Positions 1 to 8,328 of a stretch of DNA of 64,000 nucleotides are shown in pieces. Every line of letters begins with the position of its first letter. The stretch's first letter is position 1. The position numbers and the translations under genes were made by a program. Origin of the DNA: RUG714 sp964623515. GTDB lineage: Bacteria > Bacillota > Clostridia > Oscillospirales > Acutalibacteraceae. Under the pieces are notes generated by a model. That model searched no databases and was not told the DNA's origin. It saw only the letters and a list, made by a program, of their open reading frames with translations. Where the stretch lies: contig CAZURV010000004.1 of NCBI GenBank assembly GCA_964623515.1, positions 1-64,000 on the forward strand, given 5' to 3'.

Positions 1-183
1 GGGCAGCTAAGTGCGGATCGGATAAACGCTGAAAGCATCTAAGCGTGAAGCCGTCTCCAAGATAAGGTATCCCATAGCATAAGCTAGTAAGACCCCTTGT
101 AGTCTACAAGGTTGATAGGTTGCATGTGTAAGTGCGGTGACGCATTCAGCTAGGCAATACTAATAGGTCGAGGGCTTGACCAT
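1..183 (+). rRNA. 23S ribosomal RNA, 3' end (partial)
   Basis: The window opens inside the 3' domain of 23S rRNA. The run of conserved blocks (GTGCGGATCGGATAAACGCT, the AAGCATCTAAG block, and the terminal AATAGGTCGAGGGCTTGACC) matches the last part of bacterial 23S rRNA. The gene continues to the left of the window. The 3' end is placed where the conserved sequence stops, accurate to a few bases. The next bases (about 218-238) still resemble a 23S-5S spacer with a TGTTCAG boxA-like motif, but a terminator follows where a 5S gene would be expected. Confidence 0.95.
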
Positions 184-246
184 TTTTGGTCTCGTTTCCT
201 TTTATCTCTCCCTTCCATTGTTCAGTTTTGAAGGTGCAATATTATA

Positions 247-283
247 ACCGCTGATGTTTTGAATATCAGCGGTTTTTTACTGT
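247..283 (+). terminator. Terminator closing the rRNA operon directly after 23S
   Basis: The stem ACCGCTGAT / ATCAGCGGT is followed by TTTTTTACT. It lies about 65 bases after the 23S 3' end. No 5S rRNA and no tRNA fit between the two, so the transcript appears to end without a 5S. Confidence 0.8.
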
Positions 284-541
284 CCGGAGTTTTAAACAAA
301 GGAATATTCTTTTTAAAAACAGCGAATTGTAAAACCGCAGGGTTATACTATTTAAGCGTTTAACCGATAGAAATAAAAGATTTTGGAGAAGATTTTTCTT
401 CCGAAATCTTTTTACATGTGAATCGAAAATTATGAGTATTTTGTTTAAACATATTTTGCTTGTTATAACTACTGTTGTGTTGTATAATAAAGGTTAAACC
501 AAGACCGATTATTATAAATTAAATATGAAGGAGATAGATGT
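284..541 (+). promoter_or_regulatory. Intergenic region with promoter for the zinc-ribbon protein gene
   Basis: About 260 AT-rich bases without a gene. A sigma-A type promoter is visible: TTGTTA at 460-465, a 17-base spacer, and TATAAT at 483-488. The ribosome binding site GAAGGAGAT lies at about 527-535 before the ATG at 542. Nothing else was recognised. Confidence 0.6.
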
Positions 542-1921
542 ATGGCTTCTTTTTGCGGGAAGTGCGGGTGCAAACTTAATGCCGATGATAAATTTTGTGC
601 AGTTTGCGGAGCGCAGGTTGATGACGGGAGTTCAGAAAAAACTTTGGCGCTTGATGAACCTTTAAATGGCGGTTCGGTAAAATCCGGCAGTTTTTATAAC
701 GAGAAAAAGCAAAAAGGGAAAATCCCCAAATGGCTTATCCTTCTTCTAGCCGCAATATGCATTTTTTTGATTGTTGCGGGTGCGCTTTTTGGCTATCAGT
801 ATTATAAGGAAAGCAACAATATTCTGAATTATATAACATTTGAAGAGAAAGGCTGTACCGGTTACGGCGAGATTGATTATATTGTAAGCGAAAAGCTTTA
901 TAAAAAGGCGATAGGAAGCAAAGATTATAATGATAATAATTACAGCGAGGCGCAGATTTCAGAGATATTTGATGCGCTGAATGTTAACGTTTCAAATAAC
1001 GGAAAGCTTTTAAACGGCGATATTGCGGAAATTTCAGTTGTAGTGGATAATGTTGCGGCGCAAAAATACGGACTCAAATTTAAAAATGCGAACTTGAGAT
1101 ACGAAGTTAAAAATTTGATTGAACCTGCGGATATAGATATTCTCAAAAATATAAAAGTGACGTTTGACGGCTTTAACAAATATGCAGTCACTCAAATTAC
1201 ACTGACTACCGTTACAGGGAAAATTACCGTTCCGGAACAGGGTGTTGCAAGCGATACGAACATTGCTTACAGCCTTGCATTCAATCCGGACAACCAGAAG
1301 GTTTTGAGGCTGACATTTACCGATAAAACCGGGGAGAACGAGGATTTTGATATTCCGTATTATATTAGCAAGCAGGAAAAAATCGAGAACGGAGATATAA
1401 TTGAAATATCGGTTGATGATACTTACTTTGAACAGATTGAGTCAAAATATTTTGTAAATATACCGAAAAGTAAAAAGTCGATAACAGTAAACGGGCTCGA
1501 GGAAGATCCTAAAATTTTATCAGAGGTAAGCGAGGATGATTTAACCCAGGCATATACCGATGCTTATACGCAGGCGGAAAAATACATTTTGGAGAATTGG
1601 AAGAAGATGCTCGGCAGTGATAAAGCGAGCGGAAAAAACAAGGAGCTTGACAATCCTAAAATCTGCAGTACGATTTATATTAAACCGGATAAAGGGGCGG
1701 CGCATCTTTATTTTATATACAGTATAGAAACTTCGGACAGCAAACTTGATTCGGAAGTAAAATATTATGCGGCTCACTATAAAAACGCACAGGTAAAAGA
1801 CGGGAAAATCAGCATGGGAAACAACTCTGAATTTTTAGGCGCGTATGATAGTTATGAAGCGCTTTATAAATCGGTTATAGAGAAATATGAGGGTAAAGCA
1901 CTTATAGATAAAAGGAACTGA
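542..1921 (+). CDS. Zinc-ribbon, single-pass membrane protein of unknown function
   Basis: A 459-residue protein. The N terminus is a double-CxxC zinc ribbon (C5, C8, C19, C22) of the kind found at the start of many Firmicutes membrane proteins. A polar linker to about residue 60 precedes one transmembrane helix (about 63-86). The remaining 370 residues should lie outside the cell and are rich in beta-strand-like, Asn/Asp/Lys-rich sequence with two similar-looking halves (about 90-230 and 230-340). No catalytic motif is visible. The start is supported by GAAGGAGAT seven bases upstream. A second, shorter protein with the same layout lies at 24020-24631. Function unknown; a role in sensing or surface organisation is only a guess. 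Confidence 0.85.
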   Translation: MASFCGKCGCKLNADDKFCAVCGAQVDDGSSEKTLALDEPLNGGSVKSGSFYNEKKQKGKIPKWLILLLAAICIFLIVAGALFGYQYYKESNNILNYITFEEKGCTGYGEIDYIVSEKLYKKAIGSKDYNDNNYSEAQISEIFDALNVNVSNNGKLLNGDIAEISVVVDNVAAQKYGLKFKNANLRYEVKNLIEPADIDILKNIKVTFDGFNKYAVTQITLTTVTGKITVPEQGVASDTNIAYSLAFNPDNQKVLRLTFTDKTGENEDFDIPYYISKQEKIENGDIIEISVDDTYFEQIESKYFVNIPKSKKSITVNGLEEDPKILSEVSEDDLTQAYTDAYTQAEKYILENWKKMLGSDKASGKNKELDNPKICSTIYIKPDKGAAHLYFIYSIETSDSKLDSEVKYYAAHYKNAQVKDGKISMGNNSEFLGAYDSYEALYKSVIEKYEGKALIDKRN

Positions 1922-1956
1922 CAGAGAGTTAATTAAAGGAAAAACTCCGTAATTTA

Positions 1957-2030
1957 TTTCAGCAAAAGAATTGAATTTTTGCTGAAAAACCAAGAGATAC
2001 CCTCGCCTGTGAAGGATAGGGTATCTTTGT
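1957..2030 (+). terminator. Two hairpins between convergent genes
   Basis: The first hairpin pairs TTCAGCAAAA (1958-1967) with TTTTTGCTGAA (1976-1986). The second pairs GATACCCT (1996-2003) with AGGGTATC (2018-2025), followed by TTTGTTATTT. They sit between the plus-strand zinc-ribbon gene and the minus-strand adenosyltransferase and could serve both. Confidence 0.65.
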
Positions 2031-2096
2031 TATTTACGTTATTTGCAATTTGATTTTAATTTTGGATAATCGTAATGGAATCTTTAATTTAAACGG

Positions 2097-2612
2097 TTAA
2101 AATTCAACGCCTTTTCTGGCGGGTTCGCCGAGATCAAACGGATGTTTTATACATTGCATCTCCGTAACGTAATCGGCACGGTTTAAAACGGCTTCGCTCG
2201 GATTTCTGCCTGTAAGAACAACTTCAGTATTTCTGTGATTGTCAAGATAGTAAAGCAGGAGTTGTTCATCAAAAATTTCCCAGTCTATAAGATCAAGAAC
2301 TTCGTCAAGAACCAATAAATCGCATTTAGTTTTGCAGGCGTTCATAAACAAGTCGGTTTCAATCATTCGGCAGATGCGCTTTTCGTCTTCGCTCATTAGA
2401 TTGATGAATTTCATAGGTTGTGCATAAAACATGGTGCGGCAGGAAGTTTTGAATTTTTTAAGCGCATTGATTTCGGAGCTTGAACCGTCTTTTAAAAATT
2501 GGCAGAACGTTACTTTTTTTGAAGCGCCGAGCATCCTCAGAGCCAAACCCGCGGCGGCGGTGGTTTTTCCCTTTCCCTCACCGTGATATACGTGAATTTT
2601 TGCGTTTTCCAT
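2097..2612 (-). CDS. cobO: Corrinoid adenosyltransferase (cob(I)yrinic acid a,c-diamide adenosyltransferase)
   Basis: A 171-residue CobA/CobO/BtuR-family protein. The family transfers the adenosyl group of ATP to the cobalt of reduced corrinoids, making adenosylcobalamin precursors in the cytoplasm. The N terminus carries the family P-loop GEGKGKTTAAAG (about residues 11-22). A Walker-B-like LLVLDEVLD segment lies near residue 100, and the conserved LTGRNP motif lies near residue 135. Length fits the family. It stands alone here with no other cobalamin genes, so it may serve salvage. The annotation is firm; whether the preferred substrate is cobyrinate diamide or cobinamide cannot be told. 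Confidence 0.93.
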   Translation of the reverse strand: MENAKIHVYHGEGKGKTTAAAGLALRMLGASKKVTFCQFLKDGSSSEINALKKFKTSCRTMFYAQPMKFINLMSEDEKRICRMIETDLFMNACKTKCDLLVLDEVLDLIDWEIFDEQLLLYYLDNHRNTEVVLTGRNPSEAVLNRADYVTEMQCIKHPFDLGEPARKGVEF

Positions 2613-2990
2613 ATGAATACCTCAAATATTTTCGTTTGGGCTTAAATAAAATGTGATTCCAAAAAACAAAAAGAAGCAAATGTTAAAAAATTTTTATTTC
2701 TTTTCGCTTTAAACCTATGTTAGCACAAAATAAAGGCGGATTCAATAAAAGTGTTTTTAAAACACGAAGAGATTCCTTTTGCCGGGAATTTAAGTGTTGT
2801 TTATATATTTCGAAACAAAAAAGATATGTTTTATTGAAGATTTGTTCATAATGTTAAATATTTATTCACATTAAATTTTCAATTTAACAATAAATCCATG
2901 GTAATATATAATATGTATACAATTTTTTCGAAATTTTATATAATATTTACAGTATTATTTTAGTTTAGTCGTGCAAAAAGGGACTCTTTG
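2613..2990. other. AT-rich divergent intergenic region
   Basis: About 380 very AT-rich bases between the divergent adenosyltransferase and Re-citrate synthase genes. Apart from a TGTATACA palindrome at 2914-2921, which matches the core of the operator near the Re-citrate synthase promoter, nothing was recognised. Confidence 0.5.
2914..2921. promoter_or_regulatory. Upstream copy of GntR-type operator core
   Basis: TGTATACA is a perfect 8-base palindrome identical to the core of the site at 3023-3032. It lies about 75 bases upstream of the -35 element. It could be an auxiliary site for the regulator encoded in the operon. Confidence 0.4.
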
Positions 2991-2995
2991 TTTGG

Positions 2996-3055
2996 TTGAC
3001 AAATTAGAAAAAAGCCTTATAATTGTATACAAAAACACATGCATACAATTATGCA
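2996..3055 (+). promoter_or_regulatory. Sigma-A promoter overlapped by palindromic operators (TCA-branch operon)
   Basis: TTGACA (2996-3001), a 16-base spacer and TATAAT (3018-3023) form a near-consensus promoter. TTGTATACAA (3023-3032), a perfect 10-base palindrome, starts on the last base of the -10 and covers the likely start of transcription. It fits the TNGTNNNACNA pattern known for FadR/FCD-type GntR regulators. Just downstream, TGCATA and TATGCA (3040-3055) form an inverted repeat with a 4-base spacer. The operon encodes an FCD-type GntR protein as its second gene, so autoregulated repression is the natural reading. Confidence 0.75.
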
Positions 3056-3120
3056 AACAAGATTAAATCTGCATATACATTCAAACTCCCTTAATTTTGA
3101 TGCTTGCAGGAGGGACCAAT

Positions 3121-4497
3121 ATGCTCGAAATATCAGAGAAAACAAATCTACTTGAAAAAACAGAATATCGTTTTCCTCTTCAGGACGTACCAAACCCGAA
3201 TCTTTACAGAGAGGTTTTCACCTATAGTGACGTGCCGAAAATACCCTTTAACCATAGGCGCGTTCCGCTGGGGATGCCCGAAGAAATCTGGATTACGGAC
3301 ACTTCGTTCCGCGACGGGCAGCAATCCGTGGAACCGTATACGGTTGAGCAGATAACAGAGCTTTTCAAACTTATGTCGAGGCTTGGTGGTCCGTACGGAC
3401 GTATCAGGCAGAGTGAATTTTTTGTTTACAGCGAGAAAGACAGAAAAGCTATCGAAAAATGCAAAGAACTGGATTTGAAATTCCCTGAAATTACAACGTG
3501 GATTCGGGCGACAAAAAAAGATTTTCAGCTTGTTAAAGATTTGGAAATAAAAGAAACCGGAATTCTCGTAAGCTGTTCGGATTATCACATTTTTAAAAAG
3601 CTCGGGAAAACCCGCAAGGAAGCGCTTGAAATGTATCTTGCCACGGTTTCCGATGCTTTTGAAGCGGGGATACGGCCGCGTTGCCATCTGGAAGATATAA
3701 CGAGAGCCGATTTTTACGGTTTTGTGCTTCCGTTTGTTTCCGCGCTTCAAGAACTCAGCATTCAGGCGGGAATACCGGTTAAAATCAGAGCGTGCGATAC
3801 GATGGGATATGGTGTGCCTTACAGTGAAGTTGCGCTTCCCAGAAGCGTGCCGGGTATTATTTACGGACTTCAGCATTATGCAGGCGTTCCGAGTGAACTT
3901 CTTGAGTGGCATGGGCACAATGATTTTTATAAAGCGGTTTCCAATGCAACCGCCGCCTGGCTTTACGGCGCGAGCGCAGTAAACTGTTCGCTGCTCGGAA
4001 TCGGTGAAAGAACAGGCAATATTCCTCTTGAAGCAATGGTGGTTGAATACGCTTCTCTCAGAGGGAGCCTTGACGGAATGGATACGACTGCCATCACGGA
4101 TATTGCAAGATATTTTAAACATGAAATTGGATATAAAATTCCGCCTGCAACACCGTTTGTTGGCAGAGATTTCAACGTTACCAGAGCGGGAATCCATGCA
4201 GACGGTCTGCTTAAAGATGAAGAGATATATAATATCTTCGACACTGAGAAGATTCTCAATCGTCCTGCGTCCGTTGCGGTCAGCAAAACTTCCGGGCTTG
4301 CCGGAATCGCATATTGGATTAACGAGCATTATGAGCTTTCGGAGAATGAAAGAATAGATAAAAAAGATCCACTTGTTGTAGCTTTGAAAGAATGGATTGA
4401 CAAAATTTATGAAAGCGGACGTGTAGCGGCGTTAAGCAGTTCGGAACTGGAGGGAAAAATCGAGCAGATAAATCCGGGACGTTTAATTTGTGATTAA
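3121..4497 (+). CDS. Re-citrate synthase (homocitrate/isopropylmalate synthase family)
   Basis: A 458-residue DRE-TIM metallolyase (HMGL-like) protein. It would condense acetyl-CoA with oxaloacetate to citrate. The family signature is visible as WITDTSFRDGQQS near residue 60 and as the metal-binding HGHNDFYKA segment near residue 265. Overall features resemble the Re-face-specific citrate synthase of Clostridium kluyveri. The assignment is strengthened by the aconitase and isocitrate dehydrogenase genes downstream and by the absence of lysine or leucine genes nearby. The ATG at 3121 is chosen because AGGAGGG (3108-3114) ends six bases before it; an in-frame TTG/ATG at 3097-3100 overlaps this site and is unlikely. 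Homocitrate synthase is the main alternative. Confidence 0.82.
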   Translation: MLEISEKTNLLEKTEYRFPLQDVPNPNLYREVFTYSDVPKIPFNHRRVPLGMPEEIWITDTSFRDGQQSVEPYTVEQITELFKLMSRLGGPYGRIRQSEFFVYSEKDRKAIEKCKELDLKFPEITTWIRATKKDFQLVKDLEIKETGILVSCSDYHIFKKLGKTRKEALEMYLATVSDAFEAGIRPRCHLEDITRADFYGFVLPFVSALQELSIQAGIPVKIRACDTMGYGVPYSEVALPRSVPGIIYGLQHYAGVPSELLEWHGHNDFYKAVSNATAAWLYGASAVNCSLLGIGERTGNIPLEAMVVEYASLRGSLDGMDTTAITDIARYFKHEIGYKIPPATPFVGRDFNVTRAGIHADGLLKDEEIYNIFDTEKILNRPASVAVSKTSGLAGIAYWINEHYELSENERIDKKDPLVVALKEWIDKIYESGRVAALSSSELEGKIEQINPGRLICD

Positions 4498-4513
4498 AGG
4501 AGGGATATTCATT

Positions 4514-5146
4514 ATGTTGGATAAAAGCTTTTCTCTTTCTCATCAGGTTTTTGACAAACTGGAACAGTCTATCATCAAGGGAGAAATACCCGCAGGTACT
4601 TTTTTAACTGAAAATGAACTTTCGGCGGAATACGGAGTAAGCCGTACGCCGATACGCGAAGCAATCTCAATGCTTGATCAGGAAGGATTGATTGACAGCC
4701 GCCATAAGAGCATACGTGTACTTGGCATAAGCGCGCAGGATGTTCGCGATTTGCTTGATATAAGGATTCTGCTTGAGGGACGAGCCTGTGCTGCTGCGGC
4801 AAGAGATATAACGCCGGAGGGCCTCGAAAAGCTCAGGGAAGCATATCATCTTCAGGAATATTATGTTTCAAAATGCGACACGGAGAATATCAGCCGTATG
4901 GATACGGAATTTCATAATGTGATTTTTAAATACTGCAGTAATACCTATTCAAGATTCCTGAAAGAAGTTCACAAAAAGCTTCACAAGTACAGGAGGATAG
5001 CAGTTGATGACAAATCAAAAGCGGAACACAGCATTCACGAGCACAAGGAAATTTTGAATGCTGTTGAAAACAAAGACGAGAGGGAAACGGCGAGAGCCGT
5101 TACCCAGCATGTTGTTAATGCAAAAAAAAGGATGTTGGGAGAATAA
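4514..5146 (+). CDS. GntR-family transcriptional regulator, FCD subfamily
   Basis: A 210-residue regulator. Residues about 5-75 form a winged helix with the GntR signature (LSAEYGVSRTPIREAISMLD). Residues about 85-205 form an all-helical FCD ligand domain, with the usual metal/ligand side chains recognisable in DTEFHNVI, EHKEIL and TQHVVNAK. FCD regulators commonly sense carboxylic acids, so citrate or a related TCA acid is a plausible effector (inference). The ATG at 4514 follows AGGAGGG (4498-4504). It lies inside the citrate-synthesis operon, and palindromic sites matching its subfamily overlap the operon promoter. Confidence 0.88.
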   Translation: MLDKSFSLSHQVFDKLEQSIIKGEIPAGTFLTENELSAEYGVSRTPIREAISMLDQEGLIDSRHKSIRVLGISAQDVRDLLDIRILLEGRACAAAARDITPEGLEKLREAYHLQEYYVSKCDTENISRMDTEFHNVIFKYCSNTYSRFLKEVHKKLHKYRRIAVDDKSKAEHSIHEHKEILNAVENKDERETARAVTQHVVNAKKRMLGE

Positions 5147-5147
5147 G

Positions 5148-7076
5148 ATGGGACTTACTGTTGCACAGAAAATTATCAAAGCACATCTCGTTGATGGAGA
5201 GATGAAACCGGGAAGCGAGATTGCGTTGAGAATTGACCAGACGCTTACGCAGGACGCAACGGGCACGATGGCGTATCTTGAATTTGAAACGATGGGAATT
5301 TCCAGAGTTAAAACGGAGAAAAGCGTGGCTTATGTGGACCATAATACATTGCAGTGCGGCTTTGAGAATGCAGACGACCATAGATACATAGGCTCAGTGG
5401 CAAAAAAACACGGTATATATTTTTCAAGACCCGGAAACGGCATATGTCATCAGGTTCATCTCGAACGTTTCGGGATACCCGGAAAAACCCTGATAGGGTC
5501 AGACAGCCATACGCCTACCGGCGGCGGGATCGGCATGCTTGCCATGGGTGCCGGTGGACTTGACGTTGCAGTCGCAATGGGCGGAGGCGCTTATTATATC
5601 AACATGCCGAAAATGTATAAGGTGAATCTTACGGGCAGACTGAAACCGTTTGTTACGGCGAAAGACGTCAGTCTGGAAATCCTGCGAATACTTTCCGTTA
5701 AAGGCGGTGTCGGCGCAGTTATCGAATGGGGAGGAGAAGGAATTAAATCACTCTCTGTTCCGGAAAGAGCGACGATAACCAATATGGGGACAGAGCTTGG
5801 AGCAACAACTTCAATCTTTCCGAGCGATGAAATAACAAAAGCATTCCTTGAAGCGGAGAACAGAGGCGAAGATTGGGTAGAGCTGAAAAGCGACGATGAT
5901 GCTGTTTACGATAAAATAATAGAGATTAATCTTTCCGAGCTCAAACCGCTTGTAGCGTGTCCGCACAGTCCGGATAACGTTGTAAGTGCAGATAGCCTGA
6001 AAGGAACGGCATGCAGCCAGGTATGCATCGGTTCGTGCACAAACTCATCGCTTTATGATATGCTCAAAGTTGCCGCTCTTCTGAAAGGGAAAACCATAAG
6101 TCCCGATGTGAGCCTTTCTATATCTCCGGGTTCAAAGCAGGTGTTGCGTATGCTTGCGGACTGCGGCGCGCTCAGCGACATACTTGCTTCCGGCGCGCGT
6201 GTGCTTGAGTGTGCCTGCGGTCCGTGCATAGGTATGGGCTTCAGCCCGGATTCGGCAGGAGTTAGCCTACGTACGTTCAACAGGAACTTTGAAGGCAGAA
6301 GCGGTACTGCGGATGGTCAGGTATATCTTGTTTCTCCGGAAACTGCGGTTGCCTCTGCGTTGAGCGGATACATAACCGATCCGAGAACGCTGGGCGAAAT
6401 GCCGACTGTTACAGTTCCGGATACGTTTACGATTGATGACAGCGCAATCATTCCGCCTGCCGGAAAGAGCGAAGCGGAAAACCTGGAGATTCGCAGAGGA
6501 CCGAATATCAAACCTTTTCCGGACAGCAATCCCGTAACGGACGTTATAGAAGCGCCGTGCATGCTGAAAGTGGGAGACAACATAACAACAGATCATATTA
6601 TGCCTGCGGGGGCGAAAATCCTTCCGTACCGTTCAAATATTCCGTATCTTTCACAGTTCTGCTTCAGCGTATGCGATAAGACTTTTCCCGAACGGGCAAA
6701 AGCCGCCGGGAGCAGTATCATCGTTGGCGGAAGCAATTACGGGCAGGGGTCTTCAAGAGAGCATGCGGCGCTTGTGCCGCTTTATCTCGGTGTAAGGGCA
6801 GTTGTTGCCAAGAGTTTTGCAAGGATTCATGCAGCGAACCTGATTAATGCGGGGATTATGCCTCTTATATTTAAAAATCCAGAGGATTATAAAATCATTT
6901 CGCAGAACGACGAACTTGTTTTACATGATATTTTCAGCGGTATGAAAGAAGGCGAAATCGTTTTAACAGATAAAACGGCGGGTAAAGACATTGCATTGTC
7001 CTGCGAGTACACTGAAAGGCAGAAAGAAATTTTAAAATGCGGCGGATTGTTGCAGTATACAAAGACGAAAGGATAA
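5148..7076 (+). CDS. acn: Aconitate hydratase (short bacterial type)
   Basis: A 642-residue aconitase that would isomerise citrate to isocitrate through a [4Fe-4S] cluster. The cluster cysteines are visible as CIGSCTNSS (around residue 290) and CACGPC (around 355). The substrate-binding GSDSHTPT motif lies near residue 120. The C-terminal swivel domain carries NYGQGSSREHAALVPLYLG near residue 530. At about 640 residues it belongs to the short aconitase/homoaconitase-like group rather than the 890-residue AcnA type. The ATG at 5148 follows the regulator's TAA by one base. Homoaconitase activity is possible but less likely here, because an ICDH with isocitrate-type residues follows. Confidence 0.9.
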   Translation: MGLTVAQKIIKAHLVDGEMKPGSEIALRIDQTLTQDATGTMAYLEFETMGISRVKTEKSVAYVDHNTLQCGFENADDHRYIGSVAKKHGIYFSRPGNGICHQVHLERFGIPGKTLIGSDSHTPTGGGIGMLAMGAGGLDVAVAMGGGAYYINMPKMYKVNLTGRLKPFVTAKDVSLEILRILSVKGGVGAVIEWGGEGIKSLSVPERATITNMGTELGATTSIFPSDEITKAFLEAENRGEDWVELKSDDDAVYDKIIEINLSELKPLVACPHSPDNVVSADSLKGTACSQVCIGSCTNSSLYDMLKVAALLKGKTISPDVSLSISPGSKQVLRMLADCGALSDILASGARVLECACGPCIGMGFSPDSAGVSLRTFNRNFEGRSGTADGQVYLVSPETAVASALSGYITDPRTLGEMPTVTVPDTFTIDDSAIIPPAGKSEAENLEIRRGPNIKPFPDSNPVTDVIEAPCMLKVGDNITTDHIMPAGAKILPYRSNIPYLSQFCFSVCDKTFPERAKAAGSSIIVGGSNYGQGSSREHAALVPLYLGVRAVVAKSFARIHAANLINAGIMPLIFKNPEDYKIISQNDELVLHDIFSGMKEGEIVLTDKTAGKDIALSCEYTERQKEILKCGGLLQYTKTKG

Positions 7077-7078
7077 AC

Positions 7079-8230
7079 ATGGATTATATTGAAAATGCCG
7101 TGAAACAGTTTAGAACGCTCATTACCGAACAGACTGCACGGGTTGAAAAGATGAAAAAAAGCGCGGAAAAAACAGATTTTTCTGCGCTTGATAAAATTAT
7201 TATCGGTGTATGCGGCGGAGACGGAATAGGTCCGATTATCACCAAGGCAGCGGTCAGAGTGCTCAAGTTCCTTTTAAAAGAAGAACTCGCTGCCGGTAAA
7301 GTTGAAATCAGAAACATCGAAGGATTAACGATTGAAAACCGTATGGAAAAAAGGCAGGCTGTTCCGGACGATGTGTTGGCTGAAATTAAGAAATGCCATG
7401 TTTTGCTTAAAGGACCAACCACAACGCCGAAAGGCGGAACCATGGAGAGCGCGAACGTTACGCTCCGCAGGGAACTTGACCTTTTTGCAAATGTCCGTCC
7501 GATTTGTATTCCCGAGAAAAAAATAGACTGGATTTTTTTCAGGGAAAATACCGAAGGCGAATATGTTTTGGGAAGTCGAGGGGTTGAGATTCCCGAAACC
7601 CTTGCTATGGATTTCAAGGTAACTACCGATCCGGGTACGGAAAGAATTGCAAGAGCCGCATTTGAATATGCAAAGGCGAATGGTAAAACCTCCGTTTCAA
7701 TCGTAACGAAAGCCAATATTATGAAGAAAACGGACGGAAAGTTTACCGAAATATGCCATACAGTTGCAAAAGATTATCCGGGAATAACTGCGGACGACTG
7801 GTATATTGATATTATGACTGCAAATCTTGTTAACGAGGATATAAGAAGCAGTTTCCAGGTATTTATTTTGCCGAATCTCTACGGAGATATTATAACGGAC
7901 GAAGCGGCGCAGATTCAGGGCGGGGTAGGAACTGCCGGAAGTGCAAATACGGGAGATAAATATTCTATGTTTGAAGCAATCCACGGTTCGGCTCCGAGAA
8001 TGATTGAGGACGGAATCGGTGAATACGCAAATCCGTCGTCTATATTTAAAGCGACAGAAATGATGATACGCCATATCGGATTTACCGATAAAGCGGACAG
8101 GCTTGCAAAAGCGCTTGAGATTTGTAATGAAACGGAAAAAAGAGTTATTGTAACCGGCAATAAAGACGGCGCAAAATGCGCTGAATTTGCGGATTACGTT
8201 ATGGAAACCGTTGCAAATCTTGCAGAATAA
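7079..8230 (+). CDS. icd: Isocitrate dehydrogenase
   Basis: A 383-residue member of the isocitrate/isopropylmalate dehydrogenase family, converting isocitrate to 2-oxoglutarate and CO2. The substrate loop reads SANVTLRRELDLFANVRP, the SxN plus R...R pattern of isocitrate dehydrogenases rather than the isopropylmalate pattern. GGDGIGP (about residue 44), FRENTEGEY and the cofactor segment HGSAPRM are present. About 35 extra N-terminal residues precede the core. It starts three bases after the aconitase stop, so the two are probably translated together. Whether it uses NAD or NADP was not resolved. With the first gene it completes a route from oxaloacetate to 2-oxoglutarate. Confidence 0.87.
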   Translation: MDYIENAVKQFRTLITEQTARVEKMKKSAEKTDFSALDKIIIGVCGGDGIGPIITKAAVRVLKFLLKEELAAGKVEIRNIEGLTIENRMEKRQAVPDDVLAEIKKCHVLLKGPTTTPKGGTMESANVTLRRELDLFANVRPICIPEKKIDWIFFRENTEGEYVLGSRGVEIPETLAMDFKVTTDPGTERIARAAFEYAKANGKTSVSIVTKANIMKKTDGKFTEICHTVAKDYPGITADDWYIDIMTANLVNEDIRSSFQVFILPNLYGDIITDEAAQIQGGVGTAGSANTGDKYSMFEAIHGSAPRMIEDGIGEYANPSSIFKATEMMIRHIGFTDKADRLAKALEICNETEKRVIVTGNKDGAKCAEFADYVMETVANLAE

Positions 8231-8254
8231 AAGGCGATTCAGACAGAATAAAAA

Positions 8255-8306
8255 GAATACCCTTTTCGGACAGTTGATTGTTCCGAAAGGGTATTTCTTT
8301 ATTTTA
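8255..8306 (+). terminator. Terminator of the citrate-2-oxoglutarate operon
   Basis: AATACCCTTTTCGGA (8257-8271) pairs with TCCGAAAGGGTATT (8282-8295), and TTCTTTATTTT follows. It separates this operon from the convergent minus-strand genes. Confidence 0.85.
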
Positions 8307-8328
8307 GCTTAAGTATTTCCGTGTACCT

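Noticed and set aside
3148..4329. A 393-codon minus-strand open frame across the Re-citrate synthase gene
   Set aside because: Antisense to a firmly identified gene; its translation resembles no protein and is Arg/Cys-rich as expected of a shadow frame.
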